DNA of 64,000 nt, from NCBI RefSeq assembly GCF_031846275.1, contig NZ_JAVRIB010000010.1, forward strand, positions 62,001 through 126,000. The letters are read 5' to 3'. Shown here piece after piece: positions 37,368 through 44,639 of the stretch (within the stretch, counting starts at the first letter, position 1; each line of letters opens with the position of its first letter). Position numbers and translations under genes: made by a program. Source of the stretch: Spectribacter hydrogenoxidans. GTDB lineage: Bacteria; Pseudomonadota; Gammaproteobacteria; Nevskiales; Salinisphaeraceae. The notes under the pieces are model-generated. The model was not told the origin of the DNA. It was given only the letters and a program-made list of their open reading frames with translations, and did no database searches.

Positions 37368-38081
37368 ATGAGCAACACCAGTCAACAGGAAGAACTCGTC
37401 AAATTCGATGCCCTGGCCCAGCGCTGGTGGGATCCCGACGGCGACATGCGCCCCCTGCACGACATCAATCCGGCGCGCACAAGCTGGATCGACCGCCGGG
37501 TAGGCCTGGCCGGCAAGCGAGTGCTGGACGTGGGCTGCGGGGCCGGCCTGCTCAGCGAGGCGATGACTCGCGCTGGTGCCCACGTGATCGGTATCGATCT
37601 GGCGCCGGGATTGATCGAGGCCGCCACGGCACATGCGGCCGACAGTGGCCTGGACGTAGTCTATCAGTGTCGGAGCACCCGCGATCTGGCCGCCGAGGCC
37701 GCCGGCCGCTTCGATCTGGTCACCTGTCTGGAAATGCTCGAACACGTCGACGATCCCGGCGTGATCGTGGATGACTGCGCCCGGCTGGTGAAGCCCGGCG
37801 GCGCGGTCGTGTTCTCCACCATCAATCGCAGCCCCGCCGCCTGGCTGCTGGCGATTGCCGGTGCCGAGTACGTGCTCGGCCTGCTACCGCGCGGCACCCA
37901 CGAATACGCCAAGTTCATCCGGCCGTCGGAACTGTCCGGCTGGGCACGCCACAGCGGACTGGCCACCCGGGAAATCGCCGGCATGCACTACAACCCCTTC
38001 CTGCGCACTACCCGTTTCGGCACCCGGCCGGACGTCAACTATTTCCTGCACGCGGTCCGCCCGACCGGGGACGGCGCATGA
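37368..38081 (+). CDS. ubiG: Ubiquinone biosynthesis O-methyltransferase
   Basis: 237 residues. SAM motif VLDVGCGAGLLSEAMTRAGAHVIGIDL, then CLEMLEHVDDP and the C-terminal GTHEYAKFIRPSEL typical of UbiG. Performs the two O-methylations of ubiquinone synthesis. ATG 37368 is chosen; the longer frame reads through the repeat. The stop overlaps the next gene by 4 bases. Confidence 0.95.
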   Translation: MSNTSQQEELVKFDALAQRWWDPDGDMRPLHDINPARTSWIDRRVGLAGKRVLDVGCGAGLLSEAMTRAGAHVIGIDLAPGLIEAATAHAADSGLDVVYQCRSTRDLAAEAAGRFDLVTCLEMLEHVDDPGVIVDDCARLVKPGGAVVFSTINRSPAAWLLAIAGAEYVLGLLPRGTHEYAKFIRPSELSGWARHSGLATREIAGMHYNPFLRTTRFGTRPDVNYFLHAVRPTGDGA

Positions 38082-38761
38082 GCCGTCACGGGGTCCTGCT
38101 GGACCTGGACGGCACCCTGCTCGACACCGCGCCCGACCTGGCCGGCGCCCTCAACGATCTGCGCCGCGAACGGGGCCTGACCCCGCTGCCGCTGGCCGCC
38201 CTGCGTCACACCGCCTCGATGGGCGGGCGCGGCATGCTTTTCCGCGGCCTGGGACTGACGCCGAATGACACTGAATATTCAGATGCTTACGGGAGATTCC
38301 TCACCTGTTACCGTAAGCGCTTGGTGGACATCGTCCAGCCGTTCCCCGGCATCCGCGCCGCGCTGGGCGAAATCGCGGCGGCAGGGCACGTGTGGGGCGT
38401 GGTCACCAACAAGATGAGCGCCCTGGCCAACCCGCTGATGACCGCCATGGCCTTCTCTCCGCCGCCGGCCTGCGTCATTGGCGGCGACAGCGCCGCCCGG
38501 GCCAAGCCCCATCCCGACCCGCTGTTGCTGGCCTGCGAACAGCTCGGGCTGGCGCCGGCCGACTGCATCTACGTCGGTGATTCCGACCGGGACATCGCTG
38601 CCGGCCGGGCCGCCGGCATGCCCACCATCGGCGTGCTCTACGGCTATTTCGACGGCGACGAGGACGTCGCCGGCTGGGGCGCCGATCAGCTCATAACCCA
38701 GGCATCGGAACTGCCTGCTGCCGTGGCCGACCTTCTGTCCATCCGGGAAACCCATGCCTGA
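38078..38761 (+). CDS. HAD phosphatase, MupP/Gph type
   Basis: 227 residues. HAD motif LDLDGTLLDTAPD (Asp9, Asp11), then VWGVVTNK and KPHPDPLLLACEQLGL with YVGDSDRDI. In P. aeruginosa the gene between ubiG and a YciK-like SDR is mupP, a MurNAc 6-phosphate phosphatase of cell-wall recycling. Position and the motifs favour MupP; phosphoglycolate phosphatase (Gph) is the alternative. Overlaps ubiG and the SDR gene. Confidence 0.85.
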   Translation: MSRHGVLLDLDGTLLDTAPDLAGALNDLRRERGLTPLPLAALRHTASMGGRGMLFRGLGLTPNDTEYSDAYGRFLTCYRKRLVDIVQPFPGIRAALGEIAAAGHVWGVVTNKMSALANPLMTAMAFSPPPACVIGGDSAARAKPHPDPLLLACEQLGLAPADCIYVGDSDRDIAAGRAAGMPTIGVLYGYFDGDEDVAGWGADQLITQASELPAAVADLLSIRETHA

Positions 38762-39485
38762 ACCCGCATTGCAGGATCGCGTGATCCTGATAACCGGCGC
38801 CACCGGCGGTTTCGGCCGCGCCCTGGCCGAGGCCGCCGCCGCGGCCGGCGCCCAGCTGGTGCTGGCCAGCCGCCAGCAGAAGAAGCTGGAAGCGCTTTCC
38901 GACCGCCTCACGGCGGCCGGCGGGCCCGCCCCCTGCCTGTTCCCGGTGGATTTCACCCGCGCCAGCGGCAATCCCTATCAGGCGCTGGCCGAAGGCATCG
39001 AGGCCGATCTGGGGCGGCTGGATGGTGTGGTACATGCCGCCGTGCGCTTCCAGGCACTCACGCCGCTGGCTGGGCTGGAACTGGAGGAGTGGCAACGCGC
39101 CCTGCACCTGGGGCTGACCGTGCCCTTCGCGCTCACCCAGGCCTGCCTTCCGCTGCTGGGCCAGTCGCCGGATGCCTCAGTGGTGTTTCTGGATGACGAG
39201 GTCGGGCGCGGCGACACCGCGTTCTGGGGCGGCTACGCGGTCGCCAAGGCGGGAGTATCGGCGCTGATGGCGCTGTTCGCCACCGAACACGGCCATCGCG
39301 AGGCATTGCGCTTCAATGCCCTGCGCCCGGGGCCGATGGCCACGCCGTTACGGGCTCGCGCCTTTCCCAGCCGGGACGACAACGCACAGCCGACAGACCG
39401 GGCGGTATCGGCCTGTTTACATCTGCTGGGACCGTCAGGCCACGGCATCAACGGGCAAACGCTGGATCCGGGCCAGGGCGTCTAG
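38754..39485 (+). CDS. Short-chain dehydrogenase-like protein (YciK-type) with altered active site
   Basis: 243 residues, Rossmann fold with ILITGATGGFGRALAEAAAA. The catalytic Tyr161 and Lys165 (YAVAK) are kept. The Ser expected 13 residues before the Tyr is Asp148 (VVFLDDEVGRG), the structural Asn is Gly120 and the usual NAG turn reads HAA. The protein resembles YciK in context and in the block VGRG....WGGYAVAK. It may be non-catalytic or use different chemistry. Overlaps mupP-like gene by 8 bp; convergent with rluB. Confidence 0.85.
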   Translation: MPEPALQDRVILITGATGGFGRALAEAAAAAGAQLVLASRQQKKLEALSDRLTAAGGPAPCLFPVDFTRASGNPYQALAEGIEADLGRLDGVVHAAVRFQALTPLAGLELEEWQRALHLGLTVPFALTQACLPLLGQSPDASVVFLDDEVGRGDTAFWGGYAVAKAGVSALMALFATEHGHREALRFNALRPGPMATPLRARAFPSRDDNAQPTDRAVSACLHLLGPSGHGINGQTLDPGQGV

Positions 39486-40228
39486 CGGCCGGACAGACCT
39501 ACCGCACGGGCCAACGCCGCCACTTCCTTCGACGCCAGTTCGCGCCAGCCGCCGGCCTTGATCCCGGTGGGCAACGGTACCGGGCCGAAGCGCACCCGCA
39601 TCAGCCGGCTGACCTCCACCCCCTGGCTGGCCCAGAGGCGACGTACCACGCGGTTGCGCCCTTCGGTGACCGTCACACGGAACCAGCGGTTGGCCCGGCT
39701 GGGGTTCTCCCCTTCCAGAATCCGATCGAAGCGTGCCAGTCCGTCCTCGAGCATCACCCCTTCCGTGAGCCGATCCAGCATGGGCTCGTCCACCGGCCCG
39801 TGCACGCGCACGGCGTATTCACGCTCCAGGCGATGGCTGGGATGCTCCAGACGCCGCTTGAGCTCGCCATCGGTGGTCATCAGCAGCAATCCGGAGGTAT
39901 TGACGTCCAATCGCCCCACCGCCAGCCAGCGCCCGGCGGCCAGCCGCGGCAGCCTGGCGAACACCGTGGGCCGACCCTGGGGGTCGCGCCGGGTGACTAC
40001 CTGGTCAACATGCTTCTTGTAGGCCAGCACCCGGCGCGGCACCGAAGCTGCCCGGGCAGTGGACAGCGGTCGGCCATCCAGGGTGATGCGGTCATCGAGC
40101 CCGGCCGGCTGGCCGGGTTCGGCCACCTGGTTGTTCACGCGGATGCGCCCGGCCGCGATCCAGCGTTCGATCTCGCGCCGCGAACCATAGCCCGCCCGGG
40201 CCAGCATCTTCTGGAGACGTTCGGCCAT
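39482..40228 (-). CDS. rluB: 23S rRNA pseudouridine synthase, RluB family
   Basis: 248 residues. An N-terminal S4 RNA-binding domain (ERLQKMLARAGYGSRREIE) is followed by the catalytic motif GRLDVNTSGLLL with Asp. EGRNRVVRRLWASQGVEVSRL is typical of RluB/RsuA. RluB modifies U2605 of 23S rRNA in E. coli. Last gene of trpS-scpA-scpB-rluB with 1-base overlap to scpB. Without the long basic tail of E. coli RluB. Confidence 0.92.
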   Translation of the reverse strand: MAERLQKMLARAGYGSRREIERWIAAGRIRVNNQVAEPGQPAGLDDRITLDGRPLSTARAASVPRRVLAYKKHVDQVVTRRDPQGRPTVFARLPRLAAGRWLAVGRLDVNTSGLLLMTTDGELKRRLEHPSHRLEREYAVRVHGPVDEPMLDRLTEGVMLEDGLARFDRILEGENPSRANRWFRVTVTEGRNRVVRRLWASQGVEVSRLMRVRFGPVPLPTGIKAGGWRELASKEVAALARAVGLSGR

Positions 40229-40896
40229 CAGTGGAGCGCGTCGGAGGGGGAATCGGCGTCATCGGCGGCCGGCACCTCGGGCGTGGTCGAGGCGTGGTCG
40301 TCCTCGCCTTCCTGCTCGTCCGAGGCACCGGCGCGCAGCCGATCGGCCGCGGCGTCGAGATCATCCAGGTCGCGGATTTCCGGCAGCGACGGCAGATCCT
40401 CCAGACGCTTGAGATCGAGATCGTCCAGAAACTGGCTGGTAGTGCCGAACAGCGCCGGCCGGCCGGGCACTTCCCGGTAGCCCACAACGCGCACCCATTC
40501 ACGTTCGAGCAGCGTCTTGATGATGGATGACGACACCGACACCCCGCGCACTTCCTCGATCTCGCCGCGCGAAATCGGCTGGCGATAGGCGATCAACGCC
40601 AGGGTCTCCAGCAGCGCTCGCGACAGCTTGGGGGGGCGTTCCTCCCACAGCTTGCCGAGCAGGCCAGCGTAATCCGCGCCGACCCGGAATCGCCAGCCCC
40701 CGGCAACCTCGACCAGATTCACCGCGCGGCCGGCGTAATCCGACTGCAGCGCCGACAGCGCCGTGCGGATGGCCTTGCGATCCGGCGCCCCGTCTTCCGC
40801 CAGCAGGATTTCCAGCCGGGCCACGGTCAGCGGGCCGTCCGCGGCCATCAGCAGGGCTTCCACGCAGCCCAGTATCTTTTCCTCAATCATCGCCAT
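40228..40896 (-). CDS. scpB: Segregation and condensation protein B
   Basis: 222 residues. Two winged-helix domains (KILGCVEALLMAADGPLTVARL and ETLALIAYRQPISRGEIEEVRGV) and an acidic C-terminal tail. Works with ScpA and SMC in chromosome condensation. Overlaps scpA by 14 bp and rluB by 1 bp. Confidence 0.95.
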   Translation of the reverse strand: MAMIEEKILGCVEALLMAADGPLTVARLEILLAEDGAPDRKAIRTALSALQSDYAGRAVNLVEVAGGWRFRVGADYAGLLGKLWEERPPKLSRALLETLALIAYRQPISRGEIEEVRGVSVSSSIIKTLLEREWVRVVGYREVPGRPALFGTTSQFLDDLDLKRLEDLPSLPEIRDLDDLDAAADRLRAGASDEQEGEDDHASTTPEVPAADDADSPSDALH

Positions 40897-41743
40897 CGCT
40901 CGTGATCACGTCGTCGTTGCCGCGGCGGTCGCCGCGAGCCCCGGCCACCTGCAGGGACAACGGCGCATAGGGTTCGGTCTGCTCCACTTCCACCAGCGCT
41001 TCGCGCACCAGTTCCAGGATCGCGAGAAAGGTCACCACCACGCCCATCCGCCCCTCGCTTTTCGGGAACAGACTGGAAAACGGGGTCGCGCCCCGGCCCT
41101 GCAGCCGCTGCAGGATACCGCTCATGCGTTCACGCACCGACAGCGGCTCGCGCTCAATCTGGTGATGGGCGAACAGCTCCGCCCGCTGCATGACCTCCTT
41201 GAAGGCCAGCAGCAGGTCGGCCAGCGCCGGAATCGGCTGGGGCCGGTCGATGTCGACCTGCTCGGCCGACAGCTGCACCACCGCCATGTCGCGCCCTACT
41301 CGCGGCAGCGTATCGACATTCTCCGCGGCGGTTTTGAACTGCTCGTACTCCTGCAGCCGCCGCACCAGTTCGGCCCTGGGATCGTCGCCTTCATCGTCCT
41401 CGGCGCTGGGCCGGGGCAACAGCATGCGCGATTTGATCTCGGCCAGCATCGCGGCCATCAGCAGGTATTCCCCGGCCAGTTCGATCTGCAGTTCCTGCAT
41501 CAGCTCGATGTAGGCCACGTACTGCTGGGCCACCCGCTGGATGGGGATATCGAGAATATCCAGATTCTGCCGCCGGATCAGATAGAGCAGCAGGTCGAGC
41601 GGGCCTTCGAAGGCCTCCAGAATGACCCGCAGGGCATCGGGCGGGATGTAGAGGTCGTCCGGCAGCTGGTCCAGGCGTTCGCCGCGGACCAGGATCGCCG
41701 CGGGCGGTGGCTCGTCGACGAAATCGGCCGGGTGTTCGCTCAT
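40883..41743 (-). CDS. scpA: Segregation and condensation protein A (kleisin)
   Basis: 286 residues. FEGPLDLLLYLIRRQNLDILDIPI is the ScpA N-terminal signature, then EYLLMAAMLAEIKSRMLLP. The kleisin bridges the SMC heads. The start overlaps trpS by 4 bases. smc is in the window about 10 kb away. Confidence 0.96.
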   Translation of the reverse strand: MSEHPADFVDEPPPAAILVRGERLDQLPDDLYIPPDALRVILEAFEGPLDLLLYLIRRQNLDILDIPIQRVAQQYVAYIELMQELQIELAGEYLLMAAMLAEIKSRMLLPRPSAEDDEGDDPRAELVRRLQEYEQFKTAAENVDTLPRVGRDMAVVQLSAEQVDIDRPQPIPALADLLLAFKEVMQRAELFAHHQIEREPLSVRERMSGILQRLQGRGATPFSSLFPKSEGRMGVVVTFLAILELVREALVEVEQTEPYAPLSLQVAGARGDRRGNDDVITSDGDD

Positions 41744-42759
41744 CCGGTAGCGGCCGGAATGAAGCCGCTGACCTCGAACACGCGATCCAGCGTCGGCGCC
41801 GCCCGCTCGCGGGCCGCCCGGGCGCCATCCCGGAGGATCGCGTCGAGGCTGCCCGGATCATCCCGGAACGTCCGGTAGCGTTCCTGCAACGGCTCCAGAA
41901 AGGCCACCACGGCATCCGCCAGCTCGCCCTTGAGCTTGCCGTAACCCTCGCCGGCGAACCGGGCTTCGAGATCGGGAATGCGCTCGCCGGTAACCGCCGA
42001 GTACATCGACAGGAGGTTGGAAACCCCCGGCTTGGCCGCCTCATCGAAGCGGATCTCGGCGTCCGAATCGGTGACCGCGCGCTTGATCTTCTTGACCACC
42101 CGCTTGGGCTCGTCCAGCAGGGCCACATAGTTGGCTTCCACCTCGTCGGACTTGGACATCTTGGCGGTGGGCTCGCCCAGGCTCATGATCCGCGCCCCCA
42201 CCTCCGGAATGAAAGGCTCCGGCACAGTGAACACCTCGGCCTCGTAGCGGGCATTGAAGCGCTGGGCCAGATTGCGCGCCAGTTCCAGATGCTGCTTCTG
42301 ATCGTTGCCCACCGGCACCGCATCGGCCTGGTAGAGAAGGATATCGGCGGCCATCAGCACCGGGTAGCCGAACAGGCCGGCATTGATGTTGTCGGCGTGC
42401 TTGGACGACTTGTCCTTGAACTGGGTCATGCGATTGAGCTCGCCCATCGCGGTGTGACAGTTCAGGATCCAGGCCAGCTGGGAGTGGGCCGGCACATGCG
42501 ACTGCACGAACAGCGTCGATTTCGCCGGGTCCAGCCCGCAGGCCAGATACAGGCAGAGGAATTCGTGGCAGCACTCGCGCAGGGCTGCCGGGTCCTGGCG
42601 GACGGTGATGGCGTGCAGATCCACCAGCGTGAACAGGCATTCGTGCGTGTCCTGCATCGCCACCCAGTTCTTCAGCGCCCCGATGTAGTTGCCGATGGTG
42701 AGGCGACCGGAGGGCTGGATACCGGAAAGCACGACGGGTTTGGCGGTGTTGGAGGGCAC
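41740..42759 (-). CDS. trpS: Tryptophanyl-tRNA synthetase
   Basis: 339 residues, class I synthetase. VLSGIQPSGRLTIGNYIGAL holds the HIGH-like TIGN motif and AKMSKSDE is the KMSKS motif. Begins at a GTG (42757-42759). Overlaps scpA by 4 bases. Confidence 0.97.
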   Translation of the reverse strand: MPSNTAKPVVLSGIQPSGRLTIGNYIGALKNWVAMQDTHECLFTLVDLHAITVRQDPAALRECCHEFLCLYLACGLDPAKSTLFVQSHVPAHSQLAWILNCHTAMGELNRMTQFKDKSSKHADNINAGLFGYPVLMAADILLYQADAVPVGNDQKQHLELARNLAQRFNARYEAEVFTVPEPFIPEVGARIMSLGEPTAKMSKSDEVEANYVALLDEPKRVVKKIKRAVTDSDAEIRFDEAAKPGVSNLLSMYSAVTGERIPDLEARFAGEGYGKLKGELADAVVAFLEPLQERYRTFRDDPGSLDAILRDGARAARERAAPTLDRVFEVSGFIPAATG

Positions 42760-42810
42760 GCGGCGAGGGGTTGCGAAGACGATGCCCGGATTATACGGAA
42801 ATCCCGACCG

Positions 42811-43434
42811 TCAGCCGGTCACCGCGTCCACCGGCCCGCGGCCAACCCGGAGAATGCGCGGCGTGGTGCCGGTCAGGTCAATCACCGTGGTCGGCTCCAG
42901 GTTGCAGGCACCGCTGTCCACCACCACGTCCACATGGGCGCCCAGACGCGCCTGCACATCGCCGGGATCGGACAGCGGAATGTCGTCATCCGGCAGCAGC
43001 GCGGTCACCGACATGATGGGAGAATCCAGTGCCGTGGCAATCGCCGTGGCGGTGTAATGGGTGGGCACCCGGATGCCGATGGTCTTGCGCTTGGGATGCC
43101 ACAGCCAGCGAGGCACCTCGCGCGTGGCCGGCAGCACGAAGGTGTAGGGACCCGGGGTCAGCGCCTTGAGCAGCCGGAAGCTGGCGTTCTCCACCTTGGC
43201 ATAGGTGGCGATCTCCGACAGATCGCGGCACAGCAGGGTGAAGTAGTGCTCGCGCCCGAAACCGCGAATCCAGCGGATGCGGTCGATGGCGGGCTTGTTG
43301 CCGATGGCGCAGCCCAGCGCGTAGGAGGAGTCGGTGGGATAGGCGATCACCGCCCCGCCGCGCAGTTGATCGGCCACGCGTGCCACCAGCCGCTGCTGCG
43401 GGTTCTCGGGATGGATGCGGATGGTTTCTGCCAT
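42811..43434 (-). CDS. YciO/TsaC (Sua5) family protein
   Basis: 207 residues. Begins with a Sua5-type domain (GGAVIAYPTDSSYALGCAIGNKPAIDRI) and has PGPYTFVLPAT and KTIGIRVPTH. The YciO branch is found beside trpS in many gammaproteobacteria; TsaC/Sua5 makes threonylcarbamoyl-AMP for tRNA t6A, while the exact YciO role is unsettled. In the minus-strand cluster with trpS, scpA, scpB. Separated from ispZ by divergence. Confidence 0.9.
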   Translation of the reverse strand: MAETIRIHPENPQQRLVARVADQLRGGAVIAYPTDSSYALGCAIGNKPAIDRIRWIRGFGREHYFTLLCRDLSEIATYAKVENASFRLLKALTPGPYTFVLPATREVPRWLWHPKRKTIGIRVPTHYTATAIATALDSPIMSVTALLPDDDIPLSDPGDVQARLGAHVDVVVDSGACNLEPTTVIDLTGTTPRILRVGRGPVDAVTG

Positions 43435-43480
43435 GGCGCGCGAGGATAGCGCACCGGGTCAAGCAGCCGCGACGGTGGCG

Positions 43481-43509
43481 GCTGCAGCGGCTCGCCGTCT
43501 GTGTACAAT
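43481..43509 (+). promoter_or_regulatory. Promoter candidate for ispZ, giving a near-leaderless mRNA
   Basis: TACAAT at 43504-43509 lies 7 bases before the ispZ ATG, with a poor -35 (GCTGCA at 43481-43486) at 17-base spacing. If used, transcription would start at about the ATG. No ribosome binding site is visible before the ATG. Confidence 0.4.
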
Positions 43510-43516
43510 CGCGCCC

Positions 43517-44062
43517 ATGAACGCCTTGATGGAATACCTGCCGCTGATCGCCTTCGGCGTGGCCTACTTCATGTACGACATCTATGTGGCCACCGGCGTG
43601 CTGATGGTGGCCCTGATCGTGCTGGTAGCCGGCACCTGGCTGGTCAGGCGCCGGGTATCTAACATGCATCTGGTGACCCTGGTGCTGGCGGTAGTGTTCG
43701 GCGGACTCACTCTCGCCGTGCACGATCCGCTGTTCATCAAGGTCAAACCCAGCGTGCTCTACGTGGCCTTCGCCCTGGCCCTGGCCGCCAGCGCCTTCAT
43801 CGGCCGCAAGACCCTGGTGCAGCGGGCACTGGAATCCCAGATCACCGTGCCGGCGCTGATCTGGCGGCGGGTGACTTTCATGGCCACCGGCTTCTTCCTG
43901 CTAATGGCGGTACTCAATCTGGCGGTGGCGTTCAGCTTCAGCGAAACCGTATGGGTCAACTTCAAGCTGTTCGGCGTAACCGCGTTGAGCCTGGTATTCA
44001 TGATCGCTGTGGGCTTCTACCTCAGCCCGCACATTCAGGAATCCGCCAGCGACGAGGCCTGA
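43517..44062 (+). CDS. yciB: Inner membrane septation protein IspZ/YciB
   Basis: 181 residues. About five membrane helices, with LPLIAFGVAYFMYDIYVATG at the start and KPSVLYVAFALALAASAFI in the middle. The C-terminal NFKLFGVTALSLVFMIAVGFYL is typical. It is an inner-membrane protein linked to cell-envelope and septum formation. ATG 43517 chosen; upstream in-frame starts add non-family residues. Followed by yciI and bolA. Confidence 0.93.
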   Translation: MNALMEYLPLIAFGVAYFMYDIYVATGVLMVALIVLVAGTWLVRRRVSNMHLVTLVLAVVFGGLTLAVHDPLFIKVKPSVLYVAFALALAASAFIGRKTLVQRALESQITVPALIWRRVTFMATGFFLLMAVLNLAVAFSFSETVWVNFKLFGVTALSLVFMIAVGFYLSPHIQESASDEA

Positions 44063-44063
44063 C

Positions 44064-44366
44064 ATGCTCTACGCCTTCATTTCCACCGACGTCGACGATA
44101 GCCTGCCCCGCCGCCGCCCTGCCCGCGAGGCCCATCTGGCGCGGCTGCACGAGCTACAGCAACAGGGCCGCCTGATCCTCGCCGGCCCCTGCCCGGCGGT
44201 CGACGCCAACGACCCCGGCGACAACGGCTTCACCGGCAGCCTGGTGGTGGCCGAGTTCGACAGCCTGGAGGACGCCCGGGCCTGGGCCGATGCCGACCCC
44301 TACGTGGAAGCCGGCGTCTACCGTGAAACCGTGGTCAGGCCCTTCCGGAAGGTGCTGCCGGCGTGA
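44064..44366 (+). CDS. yciI: YciI family protein
   Basis: 100 residues, ferredoxin-like fold of the dimeric alpha-beta barrel type. Starts MLYAFISTDVDDSLPRRRPA, has GRLILAGPCPAVDAND and DPYVEAGVY. Function is unsettled; the His-Asp pair suggests a hydrolase-like or dehalogenase-like active site in relatives. 1 bp after ispZ; the stop overlaps the bolA start (GTGA). Confidence 0.92.
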   Translation: MLYAFISTDVDDSLPRRRPAREAHLARLHELQQQGRLILAGPCPAVDANDPGDNGFTGSLVVAEFDSLEDARAWADADPYVEAGVYRETVVRPFRKVLPA

Positions 44367-44632
44367 CGGCCGAGCGCGTCCAGCGTATCCGCGAGGCCCT
44401 GATCACGGAACTGGCCCCGAACGAGATCGACGTGATCGATGAAAGCCACAAGCACATCGGCCACGCCGGAGCCCGCAGCGGTCTCGGCCATTTCGCGGTG
44501 GTGATCCGTTCCGCCAGGTTCGCCGGGTGCAGCCTGCTGGAACGCCATCGCCTGGTTTACGACGCCCTCGGGGACATGATGAGGACTGACATTCATGCTG
44601 TATCCATCCGCGCCCTGGCGCCCGACGACTGA
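44363..44632 (+). CDS. bolA: BolA family protein
   Basis: 89 residues. RVQRIREALITELAPNEIDVIDESHKH, then GLGHFAVVI and the conserved RHRLVYDALGDMM. BolA proteins pair with monothiol glutaredoxins in Fe-S cluster handling and can regulate transcription. Begins at GTG 44363, overlapping yciI by 4 bases. TonB-receptor gene begins 7 bp after the stop. Confidence 0.94.
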   Translation: MTAERVQRIREALITELAPNEIDVIDESHKHIGHAGARSGLGHFAVVIRSARFAGCSLLERHRLVYDALGDMMRTDIHAVSIRALAPDD

Positions 44633-44639
44633 CACCGCC

